Assembly: GCA_002007465.1 (NCBI GenBank)
Contig: LNAC01000108.1
Span: forward strand, 1,803,360-1,867,359
Origin: Ailurus styani
Lineage: Eukaryota > Chordata > Mammalia > Carnivora > Ailuridae
Direction of reading: 5' to 3'
Length of the DNA stretch: 64,000 nucleotides
Of the stretch, positions 53,876 to 64,000 are shown one piece after another. Position 1 is the first letter of the stretch, and the number at the start of each line of letters is the position of its first letter. Under the pieces are notes generated by a model. It was not told the origin of the DNA. It searched no databases and worked only from the letters and a program-made list of their open reading frames with translations. The position numbers were made by a program, and so were the translations under genes.

Positions 53876-55467
53876 TACCGAGGGAACAGACACGTTTGAA
53901 ATCATCCTCATGGCTCTGGGAGAGGTGAAGGGAGGAGGCTGCTTCTCGGCAGCTGGTGGCCCACCTCCAAGGCCTTAGCAGCAGGCGGTGAAGTCTGGGT
54001 TTGTAGCAGTGCGGTGGGAGCCTGACTCAGAACAGGATAGTCCCTTTCCCTTCATCTGTCACCCTTTTAGGCCCACCCTGGTGGCCAGATTGCTTAGAAG
54101 AGACTAAGAGGGTACTATGTAAGCTGTAACAAGCAGCTTACAGCAAGATATGCTTCTCCTCCCCAAGAGACCTTCTGTGGGGTTCTGTAGGTACGTAGTG
54201 AATCTGTCACCGGTAGGAAGCAACATAAGTTCATTTGGTGATTTATCATTCTGCATGCAATCGCTATGCTTTAGGCAGACTAAGGACAGCTTCCCTGGCC
54301 CTCACACTTCAGAACTACATCTGCCTCTACTCTTGTCCCGGTGTGAGGGGCCAGGGTGGTCCCAGTGGTTGGCTCCATCTCAGGCAATGACTAGCTCAGC
54401 ACAGTTTCTCTCTTCCTACTGCCATTCTGGATATTCCCTCCATGGGACTCAATGGACCTTGACCTCTAGATGTTGGCTGGCCCTGAGCCTGCCAGTTACT
54501 CAGTCTAGGATGAGCATGTGGTGGAGGGCTAATGCTCCTTCCTGTAGCAACTAGGGCAGCCCTGGCCTGAGATATTTTACATGGATCTTAATTAGACTTG
54601 GCCTCCTGCCAGGGGAAGTAACTCATCTGGTCCGTGGAAGGGAAAGTGGCACAGCATGTGTGTCTCCCACGTATCCCACTCACTTAAGGCTCTGCCTGGC
54701 CACTGAGGGCGAAACGGAGATGGTGTCATGGCTGTCATGCTGGGGGGAGGGGGGCGGTTCTTCAGAAGGCAAGAACACTAAGTGGCAGAGGAAGACTCTG
54801 GGGTGAGGGGTACATATCAAGCAAACCGTTTCCTTGGTATGCATTTCCACGCAGGATAAGCCCACACCACATATAGGTAGCGAGATGGGCAAAGAACGAC
54901 AGACACCCACCTGCTCCGCGTGGGGCCCAGCTGCGTGTTCCCTGGCGTGGCCTGGCTTACTCGGCCTCTGAGGTTACAATTTCCAGGGTGCCCGGCAGAG
55001 GAGGACTGGCTGAACTGGGCCCCAGTGGCCTTTCTCACCTATTGCCAACTCACAAGACCGAGGGCATCCCGGGAAGCTCTGAAGTTTCGTGGTGACTCGC
55101 AGACAGGCACCTGGGGGCTGCGGGCGTCCACAGGGCAGCTACGATGGAAAGCAGCAACAGGCGCGCCCCCTCAGTGACTCTGGCGCTTGAACCTATGGCC
55201 CAGGATGCTTTGGATGGTTGCCATAAAACCAGAAGAAAATGGAAAAGGTCCGGTTTAAAAGGCAGAATCTATTTTGCTGAAAACATATGTGTGTGCCTTC
55301 CAGACACGGAGCTCCTCGAGGCAGGCTTGCGTAGTTCGTTACAACACAGACAGGAATGGGAGGTGACTGCTCACTCAGTAGAGAAGGAGCTGCACCAGCC
55401 TGCTCCCTGGGGGGCTTCCCCGGGGGTCCCCCAGGGGGCGGGGCGGGGGGGGGCGAGGCCAGCACCG
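53876..55467 (-). other. Probable OSCP1 3' UTR and flank
   Basis: SINE-free sequence between the candidate poly(A) signal and the stop codon; near the stop it holds a G-rich run (55431-55458). How much belongs to the mRNA is unknown. Confidence 0.4.
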
Positions 55468-55584
55468 CTAGAACTCGTCCATCATGGCAAGCAGGTCGTC
55501 CCCTTTGCTGGCACTCTGCTTTGGCTGCTCCGTGACCTCAAACTCCCCCATGATGCGAGCCAGCTCCTCATTCCTTTGCCGGTC
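55468..55584 (-). CDS. OSCP1: OSCP1 last coding exon
   Basis: Thirty-eight codons (DRQRNEELARIMGEFEVTEQ...LLAMMDEF) and TAG. The acceptor is CTCCAACAG, phase 0. An acidic C-terminus. Confidence 0.94.
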   Translation of the reverse strand, partial: DRQRNEELARIMGEFEVTEQPKQSASKGDDLLAMMDEF

Positions 55585-58500
55585 CTGTTGGAGAAGAGAG
55601 AGGGCAACACCAAGAAGGGGGTGTTGAGTTTTTGCCCCGCCACTGTGCTGTGTGTCAGAGAAGGGACTCCGGGTACATGCTGCGGAGAGAGGAGGGACGG
55701 CCTGGGGTGTTCACGGGGAGCAGGAGATGACGAGGGGACTCACTCCTGGCTGTGTAATCGCTTGCACCCACCTGAGTAGCTTGTATGTTGATAACCTCGT
55801 AGGATAACTCTTCCGGCCTGGTTAGCGCTGCCTGTCTGCAGGAGGTGGTAGAGAAACGGGTCAAAGGTCAGGGTTTCCTCCCTGCCGGCTTGGCACGCAG
55901 GCATCTGATCAGCTGGCAGCCTCACCTTCTGCCACTTCCCTTCAGCTTTCTGCTCTTTCCTCAAGCAGTGCACCCTATGTTCCAGAAAGTCAAGTCCTTA
56001 TCTGTCTCTGTACCTTTGCATGGACTGAATTGGGCCAAGAATGTTTTTCCCCCTTCCTCTGCCTGGCAAACTCCAAGCCCAAGCCCGGATGCCAACTCCC
56101 TCCGTCTGCCGGTGCAAAGTCAATCACTGTGTCCTCCATCAGGGCATTTATGACATGGCACCGACCTAACTCGTGTCTGGTACATTCCCTTCCCACCCTG
56201 CAAGCTCCCGAGGCCAGGGTCTAGGTCTTACACTCCCATCTTTGTGTCCCCGGGACTTACCATAGTACCTGTCACACAGAAGTGTGCAAAAGTTAGATCA
56301 ATGGACATGGAACTAGAAGGCACCCCTCTCACCACCCCAAATATATGGTTGTGAGATGGATCACATGAAATAATGGTGCAAAAGTGGTCCATAAACTGTA
56401 AAGGTCTGCATAAATTTCGGTGGGTTACTCTCCTTATTGGTTTTGGGGAGACTGCCTTATCCCAAAGACATCATGCTCTGACTCCCCTCTGGTTTCTTAA
56501 TAGATTTTTTCCCCCTGTGATTCTCTTGACTTCCAGTACTTCTTGTTCAACTATGCTTTGCTAAGTAAAACATTAGGACTATTTCTTCAATGAATCCAGA
56601 AGGTTCAGACTCTTTAATACTGGTGGATTCTTCTTTAACTAGGTTATTGAATTGGCTGGTTTTTCCTCTGTGACCTTTACATCTATTTTTATAAGTGATA
56701 CTAGTTTATAATGGGCATTTTTTGGTCCTTATCACACTTAGGATTTTTAGATATGCCTTGGAAGAAACAGGTTTAAAACATACTCCTCCTCTTCATCCGT
56801 GGTGAAGAGATTCAACCGGAATCCTGGCTCAGGGCCACTGGGTTTCTTAATCTCCATCCCTCCCATCAGCCTGGCCAAGAAATTCAGCTCTTCTTTAGCA
56901 AGAGGGTTTGGAGCAATGCTTTCCTGCAGAAACAGTTTCAAGCTTTTTAGCCACATGAAGGTGATCACATTTCCTGCTGAGACCCCAGAGGCCTACGGTG
57001 GTATTACAGAAACGGGCAAAACAATAACTGTTTAAATTATCCTGGGAAGAACTGTGTCTAAATAAAGCATAGAAAACAGGCTTAACCCAAACAGAAACAG
57101 TCCACATCAGAAGCAGAAGGACTCTTAGCAAGGCAGCAAAGCAGAGATTCTCACACTTTCGAGATGAGTGGAGGGCCCCAGGCAACCCCGTTCTCCTCAG
57201 GCAACCTTCCTCCTTGAAGGAGAAGGGTACTGCTTCCTCTTCCATCAATCTAGCTCCCCCCGGGAATTTACAAGAAGGCTCAGCCAACGTCCCAGGGCCA
57301 AGGGCACTCCTTCCACAGGCGCTACCACACTGCCCTCAAGTGGTGACTGTGGTGAACACACCCGGGATCCATTCCCCGCTCTTGCCATCTGGCCCCACTC
57401 AACCCTCACCCCTCCTTCCAAGCCTGCTCCTCTAACTCAGCTGCCCCTGCTCTGCCTCTTCCGCTGTCTTTTTTTTTTTTTTTTTCCTTTTTGGTCCCTC
57501 TGCCGCTAGTTATCTAAAGTAGAGCTCTCCTCTCACTTCTTCCTTGCTGGACATAAACCCTCTGCGTCTTGCCTAAATGGCAAAGTCCAAATTGCTTAAG
57601 CCTCTTTGGAATCAGGCGCTAGTGCCCTGGTCTAGGCGAGTCTCTGGCCACCTCCCTCAGTTGCATTATGATCTAGCCATGCGGGAGAGACGTTGCGTCC
57701 CCGCTTCCCCCAAACACCACTCTGTTCTTTTGTCCCTTGGTGCCCTTGCTTATACTGACCCCTTGGTCTGCCTGCCCACCTCTCCTTCTAAGCCAGCTTT
57801 GTGTCGCTGGGTTGCCCCCCATAGAAGTTGTTCAGTAAATGTTTGCCAAAGAACTGAGTATTTCCTTTCTGATCTGTCCTAGAGCTAGCTAGTAGCTACT
57901 TCTGTGGGGCTTTATAAAGATGGAATTCAGAGAATCTAAAACCCCGTTTTGAACTTAACTACCACAGCATTATACAGGGTAGCCCTGGAAAGGGTTGCTG
58001 TGATGATCAGGAGACACGGGAGTACTGGACTCAGCAACCGCAGACCCCGGGGCCCGGGCACGATGCTCTTTCAGGCGGCCTGGTGTGTGGTTCCAGCTTA
58101 ATTATGGTGGTTGAGCCGAGCCTAAAATTACCTAATTAGTCAGATCACTGGAAGTCTTCATGAGAAACTACAATTAAAAACCTTTGTACTTGTAAGGCCG
58201 AACTGAGAAGATTGCAAACAACAAGGAAACACTGGCTAGCTTTGAAGTCTAGAGTTGCCACCCTTCTCCCCCTCCAGATTTTTGTGTCGAGAAATAAGCT
58301 CTGAAGTTGAAGAAGGAAGGCAGCAGCTCACCTGTGTCCGGGACGCTAAGTTTTTGGATGCTCCAGACATGTGGGTTTCTACGGGCCGGTTCATACTGTA
58401 CCTGGTACCAACGGAAAACTGTGAAAACATTGTCCAGCCCTTTCACACTGACTTCCTTCTAGCTTATAAATGTAGCAGGTAACTTTCATTTTGGGACACC

Positions 58501-59612
58501 CAGAAATGTGCAGGGAGTACAGAATATAACTAAGTGGATGTCAGCCACTCAGATTTCATGCTTTCCCAAGAAAAATAGCTGCGAAGCTGTGTGGAAATGG
58601 CTCTTCTGGGAAAGGAATGTACACTACTGCAGAAAACCTGAACACCATTGACTGTCTCACCTTCTTGACCTCCACTGCGACACAGGTTTGGGCTAGTTCT
58701 CTTCCGTGGCTATTTATAATCATTTATCTTTTCAGCCTGGTGAGATGCCTTATGTTTGGAAATGTTAGGGGCCCTTTGAAAATGTCAGCGCTCTCCATGC
58801 ACCATATCTGAGGGGAAACGGTTTCACTTGGCAGTAGGGATTTTCATAGCGGAAGTCAAGCTGCCTTTTTAAGTGAAGTGACCTCCCTCGGACTTGAATT
58901 CATTCAGGGAGGGAGAATTTGCTTACATGTTGGTTCCCAGTTTCAGGACTCGGTCTCCATAAAGTTCAAAAGAACCTTCTTTTGGTGCAGCGACATAGTG
59001 CCCGCCATGCTTGAATTCTACCTTCTTCACTTCTTTGCCTTTGTCATTGAATATTCTACAATACAAATATGACATGATGGAATGTTCTCCAAGCTTAGGG
59101 AGTCCTGGAGTCTTCTTTATTCTTTGTACTATGGGACAAAAAGGAATTCATGCACTCCTTCAAGATAAAGATGTTGGCTGAAGCAATAATAATGCTAATA
59201 CAGCAATAATAATATTTACCAAGTATACGTTATGTCCCTGGTGCTGTGTAAGCACTTCAGAGCATTATTATCTTATTCATTCTCACAGAAACCATTTAAT
59301 AGATGAGGAAGTGAATCCTGAAGAACTGGGGTGGTTGGCCTCAATTGTCTGCTCAGCGGCACAGCTGGGACAAGAACCTGACCGTCTAACCGCCATGCTT
59401 TACTGAAGGAAGGGGGGGACCCAGCAGGGCCACACTCTCTGTGGCGGCCCATATGTTGGCTTCCTGGCATCCCAAACGTTGGTCGGACAATTACAGTTGA
59501 GAATTCACCTGATGAGTCCAGGAACTTCAGTTCCCCAGGGAACAGGCCCAGACACTGGCAACACAAAGCGACCATTAGAATTCTGGACTTTGTCCTTTAG
59601 AAATATGGATAC
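55468..59612 (-). CDS. OSCP1: OSCP1 C-terminal part (last six coding exons, 5' incomplete)
   Basis: Exons 59509-59612, 58927-59055, 58332-58401, 56784-56923, 55772-55835 and 55468-55584 join in frame through GT-AG sites to 624 nt, 207 codons plus TAG. They read VSIFLKDKVQ...PWGTEVPGLIR, IFNDKGKEVKK...LGTNM, YSMNRPVETHMSG..., ESIAPNPLAKEEL..., QAALTRPEELSYEV..., DRQRNEELARIMG...MMDEF. I recognise this as OSCP1 (organic solute carrier partner 1, once NOR1/C1orf102), roughly 380 residues in full, so about 170-180 N-terminal residues lie to the right of the window. The family is conserved across animals. It has been linked to organic solute uptake in placenta and kidney, and to testis and ciliated cells; its biochemical activity is unclear. 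No disabling change is seen. Confidence 0.95.
55772..55835 (-). CDS. OSCP1: OSCP1 penultimate coding exon
   Basis: One base completing E, then 21 codons (QAALTRPEELSYEVINIQAT Q). The acceptor is TCCTGCAG and the donor CAG/gtgggt. Confidence 0.94.
55920..56290 (+). repeat. L2 3' end in an OSCP1 intron
   Basis: CTGCTCTTTCCTCAAGCAGT, GTACCTTTGCATGGACTGAA, TTCCCCCTTCCTCTGCCTGG, CCCGAGGCCAGGGTCTAGGT, CCATAGTACCTGTCACACAG. Confidence 0.85.
56784..56923 (-). CDS. OSCP1: OSCP1 coding exon (third from end)
   Basis: Forty-six codons plus two bases: ESIAPNPLAKEELNFLARLM then GGMEIKKPSGPEPGFRLNLF and the acidic TTDEEE. The acceptor is TTTCTGCAG and the donor GAGGA/gtatgt. Confidence 0.95.
56924..58331 (-). 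other. OSCP1 intron
   Basis: 1.4 kb, with L2-like sequence at 57400-57860 containing a T-run (57470-57486). No other exon seen. Confidence 0.65.
58332..58401 (-). CDS. OSCP1: OSCP1 coding exon (fourth from end)
   Basis: One base completing M, then 23 codons (YSMNRPVETHMSGASKNLAS, RTQ). The acceptor is GGTACCAG and the donor CAG/gtgagc. An AG 21 nt further upstream (TTTTCACAG) is excluded because it breaks the frame with the neighbouring exon. Confidence 0.92.
58402..58926 (-). other. OSCP1 intron
   Basis: 525 nt of unique sequence without recognised repeats. Confidence 0.65.
58927..59055 (-). CDS. OSCP1: OSCP1 coding exon (fifth from end)
   Basis: Forty-two codons, IFNDKGKEVKKVEFKHGGHY then VAAPKEGSFELYGDRVLKLG and TN, flanked by one and two split-codon bases. 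The acceptor is TATTGTAG and the donor AACAT/gtaagc. Confidence 0.95.
59205..59405 (-). repeat. MIR copy (antisense)
   Basis: AATAATATTTACCAAGTATA, CTGTGTAAGCACTTCAGAGC, TTTAATAGATGAGGAAGTGA, CGGCACAGCTGGGACAAGAA. Confidence 0.85.
59509..59612 (-). CDS. OSCP1: OSCP1 coding exon (sixth from end, first in window)
   Basis: Thirty-four codons plus two bases: VSIFLKDKVQNSNGRFVLPV then SGPVPWGTEVPGLI. The acceptor is TTTTTCTCCAG and the donor ATCAG/gtgaat. An AG nearer to GACAAAG is rejected because VSIFLK continues the family sequence. Confidence 0.94.
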
Positions 59613-59814
59613 CTGGAGAAAAAGAAATACACTTATTGCCATTTTTATTGTTATATTTTCCTAGACACAAGCACTCAGAGGATGGAAACTATATAATGGC
59701 TTGGGGATGTTACCTAGTGAGTTTATAACAATGAGAGAGAAAGACTCAGCATAACCAGCCTTGTAGAGTTATAGTGTTGTTATAGATCTTTTGAAGTGCA
59801 CAGCAAGTCTTCCA

Positions 59815-59945
59815 GGTGAACTGTATTACCCCATTTTACAGATGAGGAAGCTGAGGTTCCCCGAGTGAGGGGACTTGCCCAAAGAGAACAGGAAGAGGGC
59901 TAGGATTCAAAACTAATTCCACACCCATTCCTTGGTTCCTTGCTG
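59815..59945 (-). repeat. MIR fragment (antisense)
   Basis: ACCCCATTTTACAGATGAGG, AAGCTGAGGTTCCCCGAGTG, GGACTTGCCCAAAGAGAACA. Confidence 0.8.
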
Positions 59946-59969
59946 AACTTCCCATACAGCTGGGAGGCT

Positions 59970-60115
59970 GGAGCTATCAGAATCTCTGTTTTACAGAGGA
60001 GGAATTGGCAGCTCAGAGGCTGAGACGCTTTCTCAAGGCCAGCCAGCTCATAAGAGGCAGAGCTGAGGATTCAACCCCGGTGTTTCTGACTCTGGAGCCC
60101 AGTCTCTTGGCCATG
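59970..60115 (-). repeat. MIR fragment (antisense), second copy
   Basis: CTGTTTTACAGAGGAGGAAT, CTCAAGGCCAGCCAGCTCAT, GGCAGAGCTGAGGATTCAAC. It is in the same orientation as the copy just before it. Confidence 0.8.
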
Positions 60116-60238
60116 TGCTGGACTGGTGAGAAGGGGCCGGAGTGCGTGGATCCGGTTGGCATTAGAGCCTGAAGGTTTTCTATGTGACTGAAAACACCAT
60201 ATTATTTCTACTTCCTGGTTTGTGTGCTTTTTTCTTTC

Positions 60239-60344
60239 TTTTTTTTAAAAGTAATCGCTGCATCTATACCTAACATGGGCCTCAAGCTCAAAATCTGGAG
60301 ATCAGGAGTCTCATGCTCTATGGACTGAGCCAGCAGGGTGCCCC
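60239..60344 (-). repeat. Carnivore SINE, short type (antisense)
   Basis: AAAAGTAATCGCTGCATCTA, CCTCAAGCTCAAAATCTGGA, GACTGAGCCAGCAGGGTGCC. A TTGGTTTG-like repeat lies on both sides. Confidence 0.88.
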
Positions 60345-60544
60345 TTGGTTTGCACACTTTGTGTCGAGGTCAGGGTCAGATTAAATCCCATAAAGGCTGT
60401 AATAGTTAATCAGTTTTATTGGCTCTTAGCTTCCTCCTGTCTAAAAGGAGATAAATTTGAAGACCCCTTCAAACTCTAAAATGCTGCAAGATTATATTCG
60501 TAATATCATCAAAAGCAAGCATCTGTTGCATGCAAACAAGTGGC

Positions 60545-60745
60545 AATGTGAAGCGGTTGGCTCTGGGTTTTGGGTAAGTTACACAACCTCTCTGTGCATT
60601 GGTTTTCTCTTTGGTAAACTAGGGGTAATAATAGTGTATATTCAATGGGCAAGTGCTATCGCCTAAATCAGATAATGAAAAGGCAGTTATCACAGAGTCT
60701 GATGAATAGTAAGTGCTCAATACATGGTAGCTAATACTCTCAGTA
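60545..60745 (+). repeat. MIR copy
   Basis: GGGTAAGTTACACAACCTCT, CTGTGCATTGGTTTTCTCTT, GGTAATAATAGTGTATATTC, GTAAGTGCTCAATACATGGT. Confidence 0.85.
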
Positions 60746-61259
60746 TTACAGTCTAATTGGACACAAGACCCAAGTATAAAATGGGAAGAAGGGAGAGTAT
60801 AAAGCAGGAGATGCTTGGTAGCATATGCATAGTTAAGTAACCCACTAAGGAGAATGACCACAGGCTTGGGGGTGGGTGGGCTAACTGTGGGTTTGGAGCT
60901 GGGCCTAGAGGAAGGTGGGTGTGAAGACATTTTAGAAGCAGAGATGGGAGGGCACAGGGCATGTTTGGGGGGGCGTGGAATGTGGAAACTGGTTTGATTG
61001 GAGGGTTTGGCTGGACGACTGTTAAGGAATTTTTAAACCTTGAGATTCTGTGACCAAGGGATGTGAACACAAGCATGGAGAAAGAAAATTTGGAGGAGTG
61101 GGAATGTATACATATATGTGCTGGACTTTCTGTGAGCCTAATGCCAACAAGGTTGACTATGTCACAGCAGCTCTGAAATGTACATACTTCCGTCCAGTGT
61201 GTAGCTGTGTTTGACCCCACAACCTGCCCTCGACTGGATGGGAATGTTGGGTCTGTCCG

Positions 61260-62095
61260 CTTGCCCAGCCTCTCTGCTGGCCCTCAGCTGTAAGTGTGAC
61301 TCTCCCCTGTCCTTCTCCTCTTACTCCATCCTTTTTTCCCCCAGCTGATCCCATCTATTCCCAGTGTTCACCTCTGTGCTGATGGCTCCCAGATCTCGAG
61401 CTGCCACTTAGCCTTCTTCCCTGGGCACTGGATACATCTGTCCTGTTGTCTATTAGATGTGTCCACCTACAGGTTCTGTGGGATGCACCTCAAATTCACC
61501 CTGCTCGCAACAGGGGTCATCAATTGTTTTTCCAAACACGATCCTCCTCTGGTGTTCTCAATTGTACTGGATGGCACCACTAGGGCACCAAGCCAGCAAT
61601 CTGAGCTCCCCTGACCTCCCCCTCCCATGTCTATTTGGTCATTAAGCCCTGCCTCCCCAGTGATCACACTTTGTATCTGATCCCTCATCTCCACCCTGGT
61701 CCCTAGTGCAGACCTTTGTCATCTCTGGTTTTGCCACTGCAGGTGCCTCCTAGCTAGCCTCTCTGCCTCCCCCCTCACCTGGTTGTGATCCCTCTCCAGT
61801 AGGCTGCTGAAGAGACTCTTCTAAACTTCTATCTGACCGTGTCTCTCTCCTGCTTCAGTGGCCCTCTCTTGCCTGCCAGATAGTGTCTGGTTGGCCCCTG
61901 TTCTTCTCCGTAGCCACGTTCTTCCTTGAATCCTACGTTCCAGCCATAGCCAGATGCTTGCAGCCTTCTGCTCCCCTTGCACCACCAACTACACCAGGCA
62001 GTTCTGAGCCTCATACCTTTATTGACATGGTGTCCTCCACCTAGGGTGTCCAGTTAACCTCTCCCCTTATTTCCCACGGGCCTGTGAAAACCCAT
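61260..62095 (+). repeat. Long L2 fragment
   Basis: TGATGGCTCCCAGATCTCGA, ACCTGGTTGTGATCCCTCTC, CTTCTAAACTTCTATCTGAC, CATACCTTTATTGACATGG and TCCAGTTAACCTCTCCCCTT follow L2 order. Confidence 0.7.
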
Positions 62096-62279
62096 TTTTT
62101 AAAAAGATTTTATTTTATTTGACAGAGAGATCACAAGTAGGCAGAGAGGCAGGCAGAGGGAGGGGGAAGCAGGCTCCCTGCTGAGCAGTGAGCCTGATGC
62201 GGGGCTTGATCCCAGGACCCTGAGATCATGACCTGAGCTGAAGGCAGACTCTTAACCATCTGAGCCACCCAGGCACCCT
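62096..62279 (-). repeat. Carnivore SINE, mustelid-type (antisense)
   Basis: GAGAGATCACAAGTAGGCAG to CCACCCAGGCACCC. Duplication TGAAAACCCATTT (62084 and 62281). Confidence 0.96.
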
Positions 62280-62309
62280 ATGAAAACCCATTTAAAAAAA
62301 AAGATATCA

Positions 62310-62460
62310 GGGGCGCCTGGGTGGCTCAGTGGGTTAAAGCCTCTGCTTTCGGCTCAGATCATGATCTCAGCGTCCTGGGATCGAGGCCCGCATTGGGCTC
62401 TCTGCTCGGCAGGGAGCCTGCTTCCTCNTCTCTGTGTCAAATAAATAAATAAAATCTTAA
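62310..62460 (+). repeat. Carnivore SINE, mustelid-type (sense), with unresolved base
   Basis: Head GGGGCGCCTGGGTGGCTCAG, then TGGGTTAAAGCCTCTGC. The CT-rich middle is shortened around the N at 62428. Duplication AAAAAAGATATCA on both sides. Confidence 0.95.
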
Positions 62461-62501
62461 AAAAAAAGATATCAGATCCTCTATGAAGACTTTTTGCATT
62501 C

Positions 62502-62592
62502 TTTTTTTTAAAAACATATTTAAGTAATCTCTACACTAAATGTGTAGAGGTCAAGAGCCACGCACTCCACCGACTGAGCCAGCCAGATGCCC
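62502..62592 (-). repeat. Carnivore SINE, short type (antisense, truncated)
   Basis: AAGTAATCTCTACACTAAAT, GGTCAAGAGCCACGCACTCC, GACTGAGCCAGCCAGATGCC; part of the middle is deleted. Confidence 0.85.
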
Positions 62593-63234
62593 TGACTTTT
62601 GATTCTCTTTGGTAGAACTGACCACTCCCTCCTTTGTGTCCTCTCTCTTTATACTCTTCTGTTTTAAAATCAAACATCTGTAAGGCACTTGGTGCCTTTT
62701 CCCCTTCTCTAATGAGTTCCTGAGGGCAGGAAGCATGTTTCCTATGGAAAGAGGAAACACAGGTCGCAGAGCTGTGGGGCCGGAGTGCTGGCTGAGGCGT
62801 GTCCCTGAGCGTTCACGGTCCCCAGGGTGGTGACAGGGCTCTGGAGGCCAGGAGGCGTGAGCGAGCGACGTGAATGCTCCGGGAACACGGCAGCATGAGC
62901 CGTGAGTGACGAGGGCAGGGCTCTGCTCGGTGTTGTGGTGGCTGGTCTGGCCTCCCTGGGGGAGGGCCACACGGCTGAGGGCAGGAGAGGCACGACGGCA
63001 GGGTGAGGGGGCAGGGGGCAGAATGCGAACCTGCTTCTCACACCCTCCCCGTGGATGAGGGGGAAGGAGCAGCCTCCACCCAGGGGCGGGAAGACTCCGA
63101 AGGCCATCTCTCTGCTGGGGAGTGATGGTCTCTCCTCTGAGCTCTCGATCTGCACATTTAGCTGCTTACTGACATCGCTACTAACACGTCTAATAGGCAA
63201 ATCAAACTCAGAGCTAATTAATTTGTCTACTCAA

Positions 63235-63900
63235 ATATACTTGCCTCAGTCTTTCCCTCTCTCAGTGGCACCAGGCACCAGCAGCTGCTCAGGCCAAAAA
63301 CACAGTAGTCGTTCTTCATTCTTCTTTTCCTTCCTCCCCACGTTCAATTTCTCAGTAAGTCTTATGCTCTTGCCCCGAAGGGTTAGCCCAGGTGTGACGA
63401 CTTCTCGCTACCTCCACCGGCAGCACCTGGGCCCAGAACCTTCATTTTCTGCCTAGATTTCTACGATAGTGTCCTCACTGCTGTCCCACCTCCACCCCTG
63501 TCCCGTGCAGTTCATCTTCCAGAACACAGATCAGATCATGTTGCCGCTCACCTGAGGATGCCTGAAATGTTTTCTTTACTCTTAGAACAGACTCCTTGCT
63601 CGGGTATAAAGCCGTCAGTCTGGTTATGACTGATGTCTGGTCTGATTAGTTAGTGCCCCCGCCCACTACACCTGTGAACTGCAGCACTCCTGCCGGGATG
63701 GGCTTCACTCACGCCGGCTTCCTCTCTGTCCAAGGAACACGTCGTGCTTTTTCCATCTCAGGGCCTTTGAACTTGCTGTCCCTTCCATTTCCATGTGCTT
63801 CCCTGAGATTTTTGTTAGTTACATTCTTAACTAAAATGTCTGTCCTCAGAAAGGTTGCCCTTGACTTGACTTTAACTCTCTAGTCTAAGGATGCTGTCCC
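63235..63900 (+). repeat. L2 fragment
   Basis: ACACAGATCAGATCATGTTG, TCAGGGCCTTTGAACTTGCT, TCCCTTCCATTTCCATGTGC, CCTCAGAAAGGTTGCCCTTG. Confidence 0.7.
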
Positions 63901-63947
63901 GTACAGTAGCTACAAGTCAAGTGTGGCTATTAAAATTAGGCTAAGTG

Positions 63948-64000
63948 AGGGACGCCTGGGTGGCTCAGCTGGTTAAGAGGCTGCCTTCGGCTCAGGTCAT
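63948..64000 (+). repeat. Carnivore SINE (sense), cut by the window edge
   Basis: Only the head is present: GGGACGCCTGGGTGGCTCAG to GGCTCAGGTCAT. Confidence 0.93.

Larger units (their letters stand above)
59613..64000 (-). other. OSCP1 intron, continuing past the right edge
   Basis: 4.4 kb with MIR (59815-59945, 59970-60115, 60545-60745), SINEs and long L2 sequence (61260-62095, 63235-63900). No earlier OSCP1 exon found. Confidence 0.7.

Noticed and set aside
55144..55779. 211-codon plus-strand frame
   Set aside because: It is antisense to the last OSCP1 exon and has no homology.

Overview
The window is mammalian nuclear DNA, almost certainly from a carnivore. About 30 copies of the carnivore tRNA-Lys-type SINE (head GGGCGCCTGGGTGGCTCAG, A-rich AATAAA tail) lie in both orientations. 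Several carry the inner block ATCACAAGTAGGCAGAGAG and the head GTGGGTTAAAGCCTCTGCC, which I associate with mustelids or close relatives; that finer placement is an inference. Genes are split into short exons by long introns, and older repeats (MIR, L2, L1, MER5) fill the background.

Three minus-strand genes are recognised from their translated exons, in the human chromosome 1p34.3 order. (1) STK40 fills the left part. Ten coding exons from 16728 down to 31 join in frame with GT-AG junctions into exactly 435 codons plus a stop. A non-coding first exon and a CpG-island promoter lie near 36.93-37.3 kb, so the 5' intron is about 20 kb. (2) LSM10 has one complete coding exon at 44050-44421 (123 codons) and a probable non-coding first exon and GC-rich promoter at 46.15-46.48 kb. 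(3) OSCP1 contributes its last six coding exons at 55468-59612, 207 C-terminal codons; the earlier exons lie beyond the right edge.

Layout: 1-16.7 kb STK40 coding exons; 16.7-36.9 kb STK40 5' intron, rich in SINEs and L2; 36.9-37.3 kb CpG-island promoter; 37.4-44.0 kb intergenic; 44.05-46.5 kb LSM10, with MER5 copies in its intron; 46.5-55.4 kb intergenic and strongly SINE-invaded, including nested insertions; 55.5-64 kb OSCP1 3' part and an intron full of L2 and SINE sequence.

The genes are neighbours by synteny and are not one pathway. STK40 is a Tribbles-like pseudokinase adaptor for the COP1 ubiquitin ligase. LSM10 is a U7 snRNP protein for histone mRNA 3'-end processing. OSCP1 is a conserved protein linked to organic solute uptake. 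I see no unknown multi-gene system, prokaryotic element or CRISPR array. The most unusual items are a fold-back SINE flanked by one target-site duplication (19.4 kb), an unresolved base that decides whether a STK40 upstream ORF stops early (37022), a small polyadenylated LTR-like retrocopy inside a SINE tail (23.6 kb), and a ZNF143-type site in the LSM10 promoter.
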